From contig OU612066.1 of NCBI GenBank assembly GCA_914767715.1, positions 18,576,283 through 18,636,282 of the forward strand: 60,000 nt of DNA, given 5' to 3'. Made by a program: the position numbers and the translations under genes. The stretch is from Membranipora membranacea. Lineage: Eukaryota > Bryozoa > Gymnolaemata > Cheilostomatida > Membraniporidae. Position 1 is the first letter of the stretch; the number at the start of each line of letters is the position of its first letter. This document shows positions 34,111 to 45,500 of this stretch, in pieces. A model generated the notes under the pieces. It was given only the letters and a program-made list of their open reading frames with translations, had not been told where the DNA came from and ran no database searches.

Positions 34111-34574
34111 TCAGCCACAGCAGTAGCACCCCATACTGTACCGAAACCAGTATGGACGGCAGTAAGCGCGACAACCATTCTGACTAGAGATTCCAGGCAC
34201 ATGATAAAAACCTGCAATTAAAGTGACGATTAAACTTTTGCAGTTTGCTCTTAATAAGTTTTTAAAAACCAATCATATTTTTTTAAGATTTTGAAGATTT
34301 CCGGAAACTTAACTTACACATATTGATGAATATTGACTGCTCAAAAATAAATCATTCCATTGAACATTTTGCAAGCAGATATTTTCTAAATGAAACAAGA
34401 TATTTGACTGAGCGCCTAATGCATAAAATAATTATTCACCAAAATGTTGGTAGCAATTTCACAAACAAAAAACAATGTGAATAGAAACTTACTGCAACTT
34501 TGAACTGGTTGCCAATCCACACTCATCGTGATTAGAAGTAAATATATCCATTTGGTGATCGTTAGAAAGTTCAT
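34111..34574 (-). CDS. PepD: small secreted cysteine-rich protein (60 aa)
   Basis: Exons (minus) 34574-34493 and 34211-34111, with a 281-base phase-1 intron (GTAAGT ... ATTGCAG). Signal peptide with core WIYLLLITMSV; it lies upstream of C1, the last full codon of exon 1. Mature cysteines: C1-x13-C2-x3-C3-x10-C4-x-C5-C6. RPYWF follows C3 and MGCYCCG closes the protein. The mature part is short (34 residues from C1), aromatic and net basic. An upstream in-frame ATG at 34625 would add 17 residues ahead of the hydrophobic core, so 34574 is preferred by analogy with PepE, which also begins MNF. Confidence 0.82.
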
Positions 34575-36367
34575 AATATTGTCCTGTAATTGTGTCATGC
34601 ATTCCTTGATTTCAGACCTATTCAACCAACACAGAGACTTTCTCTTTGCATATTCTGAAGTCTCAGCATAAAGAAGGAAGATTTTATGAAAACAGTTTAA
34701 TCATTCATCAGGGAATTCCCAGTCTTGTGATGGTTAGTGTAATATTAAATTTTTTGCTCTGGTAGCGTTGTTAAACCCACTGCAGTTGGTGGTAAAATCA
34801 TTAATGAACTTGAGAGCGTTCGTGTTTTATTCTCTAATACCAGATTAAATGGTTCTATTTAAATCCCCACTTAATAACTGCAGCAGGGCCGGACCAAATC
34901 AAGACTCACGCAATATAATGTGATATAGAAGATAACATTGATGGGTGTTTCAATGAGGATGGATGTTGTCTACATTAATATAAAGTCTGCACTGAATTAT
35001 GGCCATTTTTTCATACTCTATGATGACTTTTCTCAAAACAACCTCGTAAAATTAACGTTGGCCTTCTTTAAGTCGTATGATTTCCATTATCTCCTACCAT
35101 ATATCATCAACTTAACCAACACCATTGATGATATTATTTTCTTTCTGTTTCTTTTTTTTCTTTAAATTTTTTGTTTCCTAGCTATGAGTGCAAAAAATTT
35201 CCAATGAGATGACTTTGGTTGCCAATAAAAAGTATATATATGTTATCAGTCAAGTGTCTGCTTAGCCTCCTAGCAGATCCTTTGGATATTCAGTAGAATA
35301 AGGGATCTTAGGATTATGTGTAAGTTTGCCAGGAAGTATGCGGTATCCATTTCCCGTTCACATTTGAAAATTAAAAGATTATTCCAACCAGAAGTAGAGC
35401 AAATAGATGCCATTTAGGCGACAAGTAGAGCAAATAAATACCAGCTGTAGAAAAATGATTTAGATACCAATAAAGTCATGAAAAATAATGTGGTTTGAGT
35501 CCCATAATACTATAAGTATCAATCGTAGGGCAAGGAATTGACTGTGAATGTGTTGCGTGAAATGCAGTGTCATTTTTAGAGGTTGTATTCAGCAGACAGA
35601 TTTGAGACAGAAAAAGAGGCGTCTGCGCAGCAGACAGCAGCGATCATGGTTCGCAGAACCTTGATTCCACTGTCTTGGCTGATTTGTGTATCTGGCAATG
35701 ACACATTAGAACTTTTGCAAAAATCAACCACGATTTCTTGCGTAAACTTTTGCTAATTCTTATAGTAGTATGTTAAGTGCTCAGAGGGCTGGTGAAGGGC
35801 AAGATAGTGGTATTACATTATCAAGCACTGTGTTTGATAATGTAATGCCGCCAACTCATACTTGCAAACAGTCTTTGCACTTAGACTTATCAAATAGCGA
35901 CTGCTACATAGATTGACTTCAAATACAATTTGTGAATTTTTCGGGAAATTAATATATGTGAGGAATGTTGTCAATTCTATACTTGTCATAGTTTTTGATC
36001 ATGATAAAAATTTGAATCATTTTGTTATAAACATAATTATATTTGATTCAATGCGATTTGATACCATAAATAAGTATTTATATGTGTTTATTAACTTGTA
36101 TTTGGGTCAAGAATGAGAAAATTCATCTGTTCTGCATAATCTATGGATCTGTGGATGGATACCATAAAAACAACCTGAAGAAATACTGAAAGTTATTCAC
36201 CTACACTGTCAAAAAAATGGTACTACCAGACTAACTGGTACATACTTAAAACATCAAAATAGTATCATATTAGTGAATCAACTTAATAAATGGCCAAAAT
36301 TCAAAGGTTCAATTTTATTCACGGACCAGCCATGAGTAGTCCATGGTTTCTTTCTGTTACATAAAGC
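34575..36367. other. Spacer between PepD and PepE
   Basis: Holds a hairpin at 35809-35849 (GGTATTACATTATCAA paired with TTGATAATGTAATGCC). The motif at 2528-2544 is related. No gene recognised. Confidence 0.45.
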
Positions 36368-36703
36368 TTACATAAGGCAGTGACACTCGCCAAAGACCGG
36401 GGCAATGAAGTATGGTTCACAGAAGTCAATGCATGCACTCCGGGTTGTATATCCAATCATTCGCGTAGGAACTACAATTCAAATTCATAAAGAAAATATA
36501 CATTTCATATAAAATATTTTGTAACGGTGGGGCAGAAAAGGTTTTTGTAGCAGTCAAGCTGCATTTAAACAGTTCTCAAACAATATAACATCATAACTTA
36601 ACCAATCAAATAAATATTTATATTACTTACCGCCACTTTTAACAGAATGCCACATCATACACATCATGATAAGGAGTATGTTTAACAAATTAATAAAGTT
36701 CAT
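36368..36703 (-). CDS. PepE: diverged Pep-family protein lacking C1 and C6 (58 aa)
   Basis: Exons (minus) 36703-36631 and 36471-36368, with a 159-base phase-1 intron (GTAAGT ... ATTGTAG). Signal peptide core INLLNILLIMM. At the conserved position directly before the intron the codon is GGC (Gly) where the others have Cys, and the usual 13 residues then precede C2. C2-x3-C3 with EPYF after it, and C4-x-C5, are kept. The protein then ends LM-stop, so C6 is absent. Four mature cysteines remain. Frame, splice sites and a TATA box are intact, so this looks like a living variant rather than a pseudogene, though early decay cannot be excluded. Confidence 0.72.
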
Positions 36704-36796
36704 AATAAGAGTATATATGAGTGTGTAATTGTATATCAGTGGTATATTTGTTGAGTAGAAGCCAGTTCTAACTTACACCTTAATTCTGTCTGGCAT

Positions 36797-36803
36797 TTTA
36801 TAG
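36797..36803 (-). promoter_or_regulatory. TATA box candidate of PepE
   Basis: CCTATAAAATGCC on the minus strand, about 95 bases before the ATG. Confidence 0.45.
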
Positions 36804-39345
36804 GACTGTAATTTATATATGTCTGCTTGTTGTCTGATCTCTGATCAGGGAATAAAAAATTATCATCTCTGTCATCTGATTAAATAAATATTATATTTTT
36901 TCATTATTGTATAGCCTTATGATATTTAACGATTTTTCCAAGTTTTGCGTAACATAGAAAAAAAATAGATGTAAATATCGTCAATCGATCAGAAGTCATG
37001 GCATAAAACGATTACTAAGCATGATTGTGGATACAAAGAATGATTTTTTTTTAATTCCAAAAGCATTATAGTGAATATCATTCTTACACGGTCAAAACGA
37101 TATTAAATATTGGTGCCTACGTAAAATATAAAAACATTATGTAAGCCATTTACGTCAATCAATTAAATATGAGTGCAAACTCTAACTTGGAAGCTAAAAA
37201 AAACTGTCATTCTTGGAATCTCACTACACAGCAGACATATAATGTTTACATAATGTTCGTCAATCTAAGAGGTAAGTATACATTTTTTTTCCTACTCAGA
37301 CAGATCTGTGTGACACGGCCAGGTTAGTAATGATACAGCCTGGTCATTTTTTCTATCCAACAGCTGAAGATTAGGAAATACCTAAGTTACCCAGTCATGT
37401 TAGTAGGGTTAATTCATCAATAGAAACTCATATTCAAATTTTCATTCTAATTCAGTCGGTGGCATGTCTTCTTTCTGACTTACCTGTTCAACTACTTGTT
37501 TTAACCACAAATCACAGCTTACTATGATAGTATTTGTTAATTTTAGTTTCTTCTGGCACTTTGTGAAATCGTACCGTTAAAACGATCTTTTCTGCCAATA
37601 ATGATGGGAAAAATAATTCTATGCTCATACATGTCAAATTGTCAACGATGTATTGCATGAGCTTGATTGTGGTAATGAAAGCTTTGGACACGGAATCATA
37701 CAGAATTCATTCTAAAAAATTACAACAGTGAGAAGTTAGTATTATTAGATAAGCAGCTCAATGGCCTCTGAGTCGGTTTCCGTACAAACACCCCTCCCCC
37801 CAACCAACACAAATATCACCACTGACATCATTTATCTGTTTGACTATGGAACACTTTGGCAATGATAAGCAGACTTAGATCAATTAGTTGCAGTTATAAT
37901 TAATACGGAAATAACCCACAGAAGAACAAAGTAAATCCATAAATGGTTTTAGCTTGTTCCATTCTCATCATCAAATCTGTGGTCAGAAGAGAGTTTAATC
38001 TTACATACGTGTTATCAGGAGGTTGAATTATTACAGTAGCAGAATCTCCAAAATTATGTAAATTTACTTCCTGAATTTCTCTGAATGAAATCACCAAATT
38101 TATGCCAGCTGGAAGGTGGTTAAGATACCAGCAGGATTAATGAGATTTTTCGAGTGTTTTGGCTAGTCTTTGTTTTCTTTTGGACATCCTGAAAGGAATA
38201 CCATCTCTTTCATTGTAGTTTTTGCCAATTTGTTTCACACTCACACCAATGAACTAGTTCATTGCTCACACCCTTATGTGTCTGCTATGTCCTAAACTTG
38301 AAAGAAAATTAATAAGCGGTTGCTTTCATCAAATTGTTCAATAGAAGTAAAATATTTCAGACATTTTTTTGCAGTCGTACCCAATCTCTGCTAGGGAGAT
38401 GAAGGTCATTACACAAGATACTATAAGCTTCATCACACAGGAAAAATGTCCTTAGGTTAAAGTAGAGCCAAGCAACCAAGCAGCTAATCTGATCTGCCCT
38501 TTGCAGAGAAATCTGATAACCAAACTCAAGAAGTAAGCCGTCAACAAACATGACCAGCACTCAAATTTCACTACAGCAGCACAGGTAGACAACCCTTCTA
38601 CTCTCCTGGCCCTAGTATCTCATAAGCCGTGAAATGAAAAATTGTGGTGTTTTTTTTGCCCAGTGAACTCTCTATATCATTGTTGGTAGATATGAATTTG
38701 CCAGTGACGGAATATTGCTTTAGAAAAACGTCATAGGCTAAATCCTACTTATCAAAGATGACTGCATTTCCAATTAGGAGCTAAATAGTCCAGATTACCT
38801 AAACACTCCAGCAGTAAAAGTGAATGGAAAAAAATGTAAATCATCAAGACTAGAATCAAGTGTTACACAAGATTATGATAAATTAGACCAAAACAATCAG
38901 ATTACCTCATCAAAGCGAGCTCACACAGGTAAGTGGCTTGTTTTAGGTGGTTTTCTATCAGTGTTTTAACCAATTGAATCTTTCATCAATCATTGAATTA
39001 TGGTTAGCTCTCAGGAAACTTTCCTTTATCATAAAATTAGATCTGTTGTTTTCACAGTGCTAGTGCCGGAGATCTAAGAAAGAGGGTGCTGTTGGTTCAC
39101 CAGTAGTAAATTGGTTCAACCATCAATTAATGATTCAGGTCAAATGAACTTCTAACCTAAAGTAAACAGGTATGTAAAATTAAATTTAAAATATTTCAAG
39201 TAAAATATTCGACCTCTGAAGAATACACTTTGCATATGGAGACATCAATGCTTGAGTAGTTATGTTTTGAGAAGGATATTCTGTTTAACTTTATTATTCT
39301 ACTATCGTTTCAGCCGTCCAAACTGACCTGGCTACTGAGCGTAGC
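36804..39345. other. Spacer between divergent PepE and PepF
   Basis: Minus-strand frames at 37900-38097 and 38357-38560 have no signal peptide, domain or splice partner that I can defend. No further Pep exon found by eye. Confidence 0.4.
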
Positions 39346-40145
39346 ATGCATATCTCTAGGAGAGGATATAACTTAATCAGACTGGTATTAGTCATACTGA
39401 CAATCGGTTCTCAAATCACAGAATCACAATCACAGAGCAACGCAGTGCATTGTGGTATGTAGAGAGTTAAAAAAGTCTACTCATTCATCTAGATATACCG
39501 GGTAGCAATTATTGGTATTTTTAATTATGACATTGACATGGACTAGTTTCATTTCATTACTCAGAATAATGGGACATGTTCTATTTATAGTTTAAGAATA
39601 GGGCATTCAGTAATCCTTCCTTATCACATTTCTTGGAATTCTCGGCCAGATATGCTGTGGGAGAATTCCTGGAATTGTGGATATGATGTCATCATTGTAC
39701 AAAGTTCAGTTCATTGATCTCATCTTATGAGACCAAAATGACAACATCTGGCCTTTAGTTCGCAACAAATAATTTTGTCAAAATTCCTGATCAAAGCTCA
39801 CATTTATATGCTAATATTCGGTGAATTCTACAATTTTGGCCAGGTTGCTAAATTAAATTATGCATTTATATTTACATCACACAAGGTCATATTCATAAAT
39901 CATTCAAATTTACCTATTTCCAGTAAAATACCCCTGACAGCCTATGTCAGTTCCATAATTTATCAGATTAAATTTTGGCTACTCAACTCAACCAAAATGA
40001 TTGATTTAAAAATTGTTATTTAATTCTAGTTTGGAGACAGCAGCCGTGGATTACTAATTACGGAGTCTGCCGTTGGCACTGTAGGCCTTTTATGTTTAGA
40101 CTCAACGAAGGTTGCTTCTGCAGACAATGCACACCAAGCGGTTAA
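39346..40145 (+). CDS. PepF: small secreted cysteine-rich protein (74 aa)
   Basis: Exons 39346-39454 and 40030-40145, with a 575-base phase-1 intron (GTATGT ... TTCTAG). Signal peptide with core LIRLVLVILTIG. A polar QS-rich stretch then precedes C1, making exon 1 the longest of the family and hinting at a short propeptide or a later cleavage site. Mature cysteines: C1-x13-C2-x3-C3-x10-C4-x-C5-x2-C6. VW follows C1, RPFMF follows C3 and NEGCFC surrounds C4-C5. The mature part is basic (many Arg). Closest to PepB in the C1-C2 segment (W, Q, IT-N in register). An acceptor-like TATCGTTTCAG at 39303-39313 suggests a 5'UTR intron. Confidence 0.82.
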
Positions 40146-42510
40146 TCACAGGAAAAGAGAATTAGATTGAATAGCCTTGACAGCAGGAGCAAATTCTACC
40201 ATCTCAGAAAACAGCAGATATCCAACCTGATAATCGCTAGACCAAGTCTATGTCCTGTTACTTGTAGACAACATTGACTAGTTTTGTGATTTTTTTATGT
40301 CTATGTAACATTTGATATATTCAGTTACAGTGTTGAAACTTTTAATTTATTTTGTATTATCATTTTAATTTGTGAAGCGGAATCATTTGCCAGGTGGACA
40401 ACAAGCACATACATGCTTTCGACATTTTTCCACATTTTCAGGTTTAAAAAAAAAATTGGAGCTCTTAAAGCTAACCCCATAATCCCTTGGTGCATAATAC
40501 TGGATCGCCAGTTTTTATCTGATATTACCTCCCTTAGTTGTTTAATGCATGAACCTACTCTACCTCTAAAAATCCTCTCCTTGTCGTTTTTTATATAACT
40601 GTTCAATAAAATTAAAAAATGGCAGGTCAAATCACAATAATACCTGCCATCACTCCAAGCGTGTCACATAAACCCTCCATCACATTCATATCTCCCAACC
40701 AACCAGTCATAGTCGTCTGACTTTTTTCAATTAAACAGCGCATGTTGGCATCGCGTTCTCTACAACGTTATGAAATCGGCACCTGAAATTGGGCGTGCAT
40801 CAACACTGACTGGATGTGATAATTGAGATTGGCTTATTACGATAATCGACCGCAAATGTGTTGGGGACCTCAGACGTCTCTCCTGCTGATGGCGAGGTGG
40901 TAAGGCTCGGTATAGCTCCCACTCAGTCTTTAATGAGACTCAGGAAGCTGGTGATCGATGGAATGAAGTAAAACAAATGAGAATTAAATAGGCAAAAAAT
41001 TGTCTCATTTTAAAAAAAATTTTTGTTATGTAAAAACCCTTCACGCATGTACACGATCTAAAAATGCCCTGGATGTCAATTTTTCCATATTAATTGACCT
41101 TGGGTTTATCAACTTGAAGTTGAAATACAAAAATCTTCTGGATCCAAAATAATTAGGGATAATCCAGATTTTTTCCTCATCCCCCAGACCCGCAAGCCCC
41201 ATAGTATGTGGTTGAAACACCCACTCCAACGAGTTGATTATTAAAAAACACCATGGTTTGAGATTGTGAGACACAGCTCTCCCTATGCCAGCTCATACCA
41301 GGCTTGTGTCAATTCGTATTACAAACTATTATATTTATTGTCAAAGATCCTGAGCAACAAAAGCTTCTGTTGAACCCTCATGACATTGAGAATATTGTTT
41401 GAAATTTTGCAGTCTCAAATCTCATCCATAGTATCATGCTCAAGAACCAGAACATGTTGTCAAAAGGCAGGTTCAGATAAGCTTAGGTCGTGCCAGGCAG
41501 ACAGATCAGCCAGAATCAGATCAACTTTCAGTGATCTTCTGTCGATGTTACCCCTCTCTCAACAGATAAAAGGATGAGGATAAAACAACTTATTATGATT
41601 TTCTTTATTGCTCATATAATAGATGCTATGTACAAGGCAAATCATCTAATCTACAAAAAATGTGCTCTGAATTACATTAAATCAGTGCCAAAATAAAATT
41701 GTCTTCAACCAGACTGTTGAATATTGATGTCAGGTTCATCTACATTATATGAATAGTTAGTTATGGCTTGATAATGTAGAATGTTGTTAGTTTTCGGACC
41801 TGCTGAAAAAGCAACATTGTTTTTGGGATTAAATAAATTCTAGGACTATTATATGTAATAGTACTATAATGAATATAATATGATAAATAATACTGGGGAG
41901 AAAGATTGTTTTTATGATGATTGTTGAAAACAGAAGATTGTGTAGAAGAAAACCTCCCCATAGACTAGCCTAGCGAGCTGATCTCGCGCACACAAGTTAG
42001 AAAATTTCCAAAGACACATCAGATATAAGAGGAAAACACATTAAGTTCATAATGTGGTGGATTAAATATTAATGATGGAATATTTGTAATAGAGTACATT
42101 GATAGTCTAATTCTGGCTGTTCAAAGGCCAAAGTGATCACAAGTTATGGTCTATGTTCCAATAATGATAATATTATTAATGGTTGAAAATTACACCAGTA
42201 TATCCATACCCCTCTTAGGATTGTCAAAATTTTTACCGGTAATACATTTGACCAATTTACGATACTTGTACATACATTGGTGTGTATTGATTCCTGAAAA
42301 CGGGAAAATAAAGCCGACAGAGCAAAGTTGTCTCCCCTGAGGGCTCGACTAATTATAACCACGGAGTAGACTAATTGATATAAAGAATATATTGTAGGGT
42401 TAAATCTGTAGTGTATCGTTTTCCGATGTATGGTAGACTTCTCAAGTAGAGAGCATCTCCTATATTTATCTGTGTTCAGTTATAAATTGTCATTATTACT
42501 GCTTGATCAT
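40146..42510. other. Spacer between PepF and the zinc-finger gene
   Basis: AATAAAATT near 40604 may serve PepF. A TAGACCAAGTCTATGTCC fragment near 40230 recalls the 19949/27082 hairpin ends. A minus-strand AATAAA (TTTATT at 41603-41608) could end the zinc-finger mRNA. No other gene recognised. Confidence 0.4.
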
Positions 42511-45500
42511 CTAGTTATGGTGTTTTTCGTGAGTAGTAAGATCAGACTCGCTGTCAAACGCTCGATCACAGAATCTACAGATCCACAGCTCCTCACCATC
42601 CTCCATCTCACTCTCATCCTCATCTCCTCCTCCCATACTACCTCCTCCAGCTGCTGCAGACTCAGCGGGCTCCTCGCCGCCACTCTCAGGTGACCTCTGG
42701 GTGACCTTGCTGCCCAACTCGGCGAGATCGATGAATTCTGGCTCTCCATCATCGTCCATTCCTTCATCACTCCTGAAAAAATAAAGACATTGAATTGAAA
42801 AAAGAGAATTAGCACCCAAAAAACTGAGTAACGTCAGAATCTTAGTTAATATTCTGGATTATACTAAATAGCGGTGGACAAACAAGTAATTGTCATGAAT
42901 TAGGTAAAGGTGGTACCGTCTTGCATTAACCTGCTCAAGTTTTCGGTGGGAAAAGGATAAGCTCCCAACTGTAAACTAATAGACCTGCAACTAACAGACA
43001 TTTTGACTGTTAGATTAAATAGTAAAAACCCTTTGAAAAAAGGGGGGGGGGGGAGAGAGAGATGTCAGATCAGCTGGCATAAGTGTGTCCACCTCACTTC
43101 AGCGAGGTGAACAGGTCACAAGCACTCTGAGGTTTAAATCTCTCTTTTGGGTCAAACAAAATGATCCATTATAAGATTATAGTCTGAAGGCTGGAGTGCC
43201 TCTCAGAGGTAAACGGAGCAAGCATGGCCTCCTCAAAACCCTCAAAAATGTCATTAGTCACTTAAGAAAGTGTTGAACCACTTCAGCTTTAAGACCTATG
43301 CACTTGTAAACTCCAATCTGAGACCACGGCAACCACTATTATTGCAAAAAAAAAACTGTTCATTTCCTAAACTGATGTGCAGTCATGATATCCCTCATAA
43401 AATAATATGAGTACACGAAACCTCAACATGGCAAAGTCAGAATTTTTGAGCTTATCCGGTCAGCCTGCACTAGGACATCAAAAGTTTTATTAAAATTATT
43501 ATTTTTTTTTCTTTCTAAAAATACCACAGTTTTGGTCCATCATTGATAAAGCCCAATTTGGGAGTTTCGGTGGACATTCAAGTCTGTTTGCGGGAGGAAG
43601 GTACATACCCATTATCCTGAGCGTCCATCTGTTCGGAGTCGATATTCTCGTACAGATTGAGGTGATCGTGTACGTCTGTGACAGATCCGTCAGCCAGCTC
43701 AGCAGAGTGAGCGAGCTGTACATCAGCCGAGACTGGCTTCAGCTTAGTCAGGTTCATTATAGACTGGGTAGCTAGTAGATTACGGTTGGGCTGTGTGTGC
43801 AGCTTCTCATGAGGCTTGAGTAAGTCTGCTGTCGGCACGCTGTAGTCACAATACCCACAAGTAAACCTGGTAAAATTAAATATATGAAATTCAAATATAG
43901 GAGTAGTAATAATGGTATACAAAATAGCAATAGCAATAACGTATTACAGGCCAATTTGGTGTTGGTTGCACAGTTGAGGCAATATCATAAACCATGTATC
44001 ATCTGTTTTGACATCAGTACAGTCTGATTTTGAGCGGATGGTGTGTGGAGCTTTAAAAGAGGAAGTAGATTATTTTAGCTGGTGCATGGTGACTTCATCG
44101 AAGACTGGAACAACTATTACTCATCTAATTAAAGTTGGGAAGATCTGGCTGATGACACTAATTAAGTAAAACTCTTAACTCCATTAAATCTGGTCTCTTA
44201 GTCAGCTTTATCCTAATTCCCAAGATGTTGTGCAATGCAAACACCCAACTGCTATCGTTGTTGTTCACCATTTAAATACACATTAAATTTGCTCCTACTT
44301 CCTGGTGATGACACAGGCGCAATAAGCTTGAGTATTTTTGTAAATATCTTTTAGAGTATGTAAGATGACAGACAGGCGGCCTATAAAAAATTTACAAAAA
44401 TACTCAAGTGTCCAGCTTATTGTGCCTGTGTCATCACCAGGAAGTAGGAGCAAATTTAATGTGTATTTAAATGGTGAACAACAACATAGCAGTTGGGTGT
44501 TTGCATGCACAATATCTTGGGAATTAGGATAAAGCTGACTAAGAGACCAGATTAAATGGAGTACTGAGCCCTCCCACATATCCTGCTGCAAAGGCACTTA
44601 GTTCAAATTAGATCTCTCAACACCTGATTAATGAAAAACAATTTAAGACCAGCTTAATTTGGGTTTAATCATAATATGCCACTGAATGAGTATTAGAGTT
44701 AATTACCCATCATATTTTAAATTCAAATTTTAATTCGCTTGTGAATTCATTTTTTTGTGGAATTACCTAGAATCTCAGGCCATGTGAAACTGATAACAAT
44801 ATAAGCTGCTTTTATACTCCATGTACTCATAAACTAATGTTAAATTAAAAAATTTCTCAATGGAGTACGATTGACCTACAATATTTTCATTGGGTTATCG
44901 GTCTATAATATTATTTCCTTTGCAAGCTGTTTCGGCAAGTTGCCAGAGAAAAACGCATCAGAATTCAATTCAAAATGGATAGAGGGTTGGCCAAATAAAA
45001 CTTATACAAAGATAACATACCCTTGTTTGCTGCCGTGTAAGCTCATGTGTCGCCTGAAGTTATCTTTATTAGCAGAGCAGTACGAACATTTCTCACAGCA
45101 AAACTTCCTACTACTGATACCCTTCTTCTGTTTATCTAGACTGAGGCCCTCACTGGCTGAGAACCTGAGGTTGAATCCTGCGGACGACTCGGTAATTTCA
45201 CCAGCTTGGGACCCAGGCTCACCATTCTCATCAGGCATGTTGTCCTCCATTTCACCCTACACAACATAATACAAATAAAATTACTTTTTATAAATAATAT
45301 TTTCATCTAGAGATTGACTACAAGCTTGAAAAAAGGCTCAACAATGGAATCTAGCTCCTTAAATAATGACAAACTCAATCAAATTGGTTGCATTTTTTAC
45401 AACATTTATCAAATTAATCTAGATAGCATTGTTCTCAAGGACGAGATTATCTTCTTCCGCTACAAAACCAGAAAACTCTCGAATCACTTCCAGAAGGCAT

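Noticed and set aside
33807-34187. 126-residue plus-strand frame
   Set aside because: Antisense to PepD exon 2, no domain; a shadow frame.
35646-35700. Short hydrophobic frame starting MVRRTLIPLSWLIC, like a Pep signal exon
   Set aside because: The donor would be phase 0 rather than phase 1 and no matching second exon is visible.
37900-38560. Minus-strand frames of 65 and 67 residues
   Set aside because: No domain, signal or splice chain that I could support.
41380-41577. Frame with several cysteines (SCSRTRTCC)
   Set aside because: No signal peptide, and the spacing does not fit the Pep pattern.
44295-44597. 100-residue minus-strand frame
   Set aside because: It lies across the arms of the foldback element.
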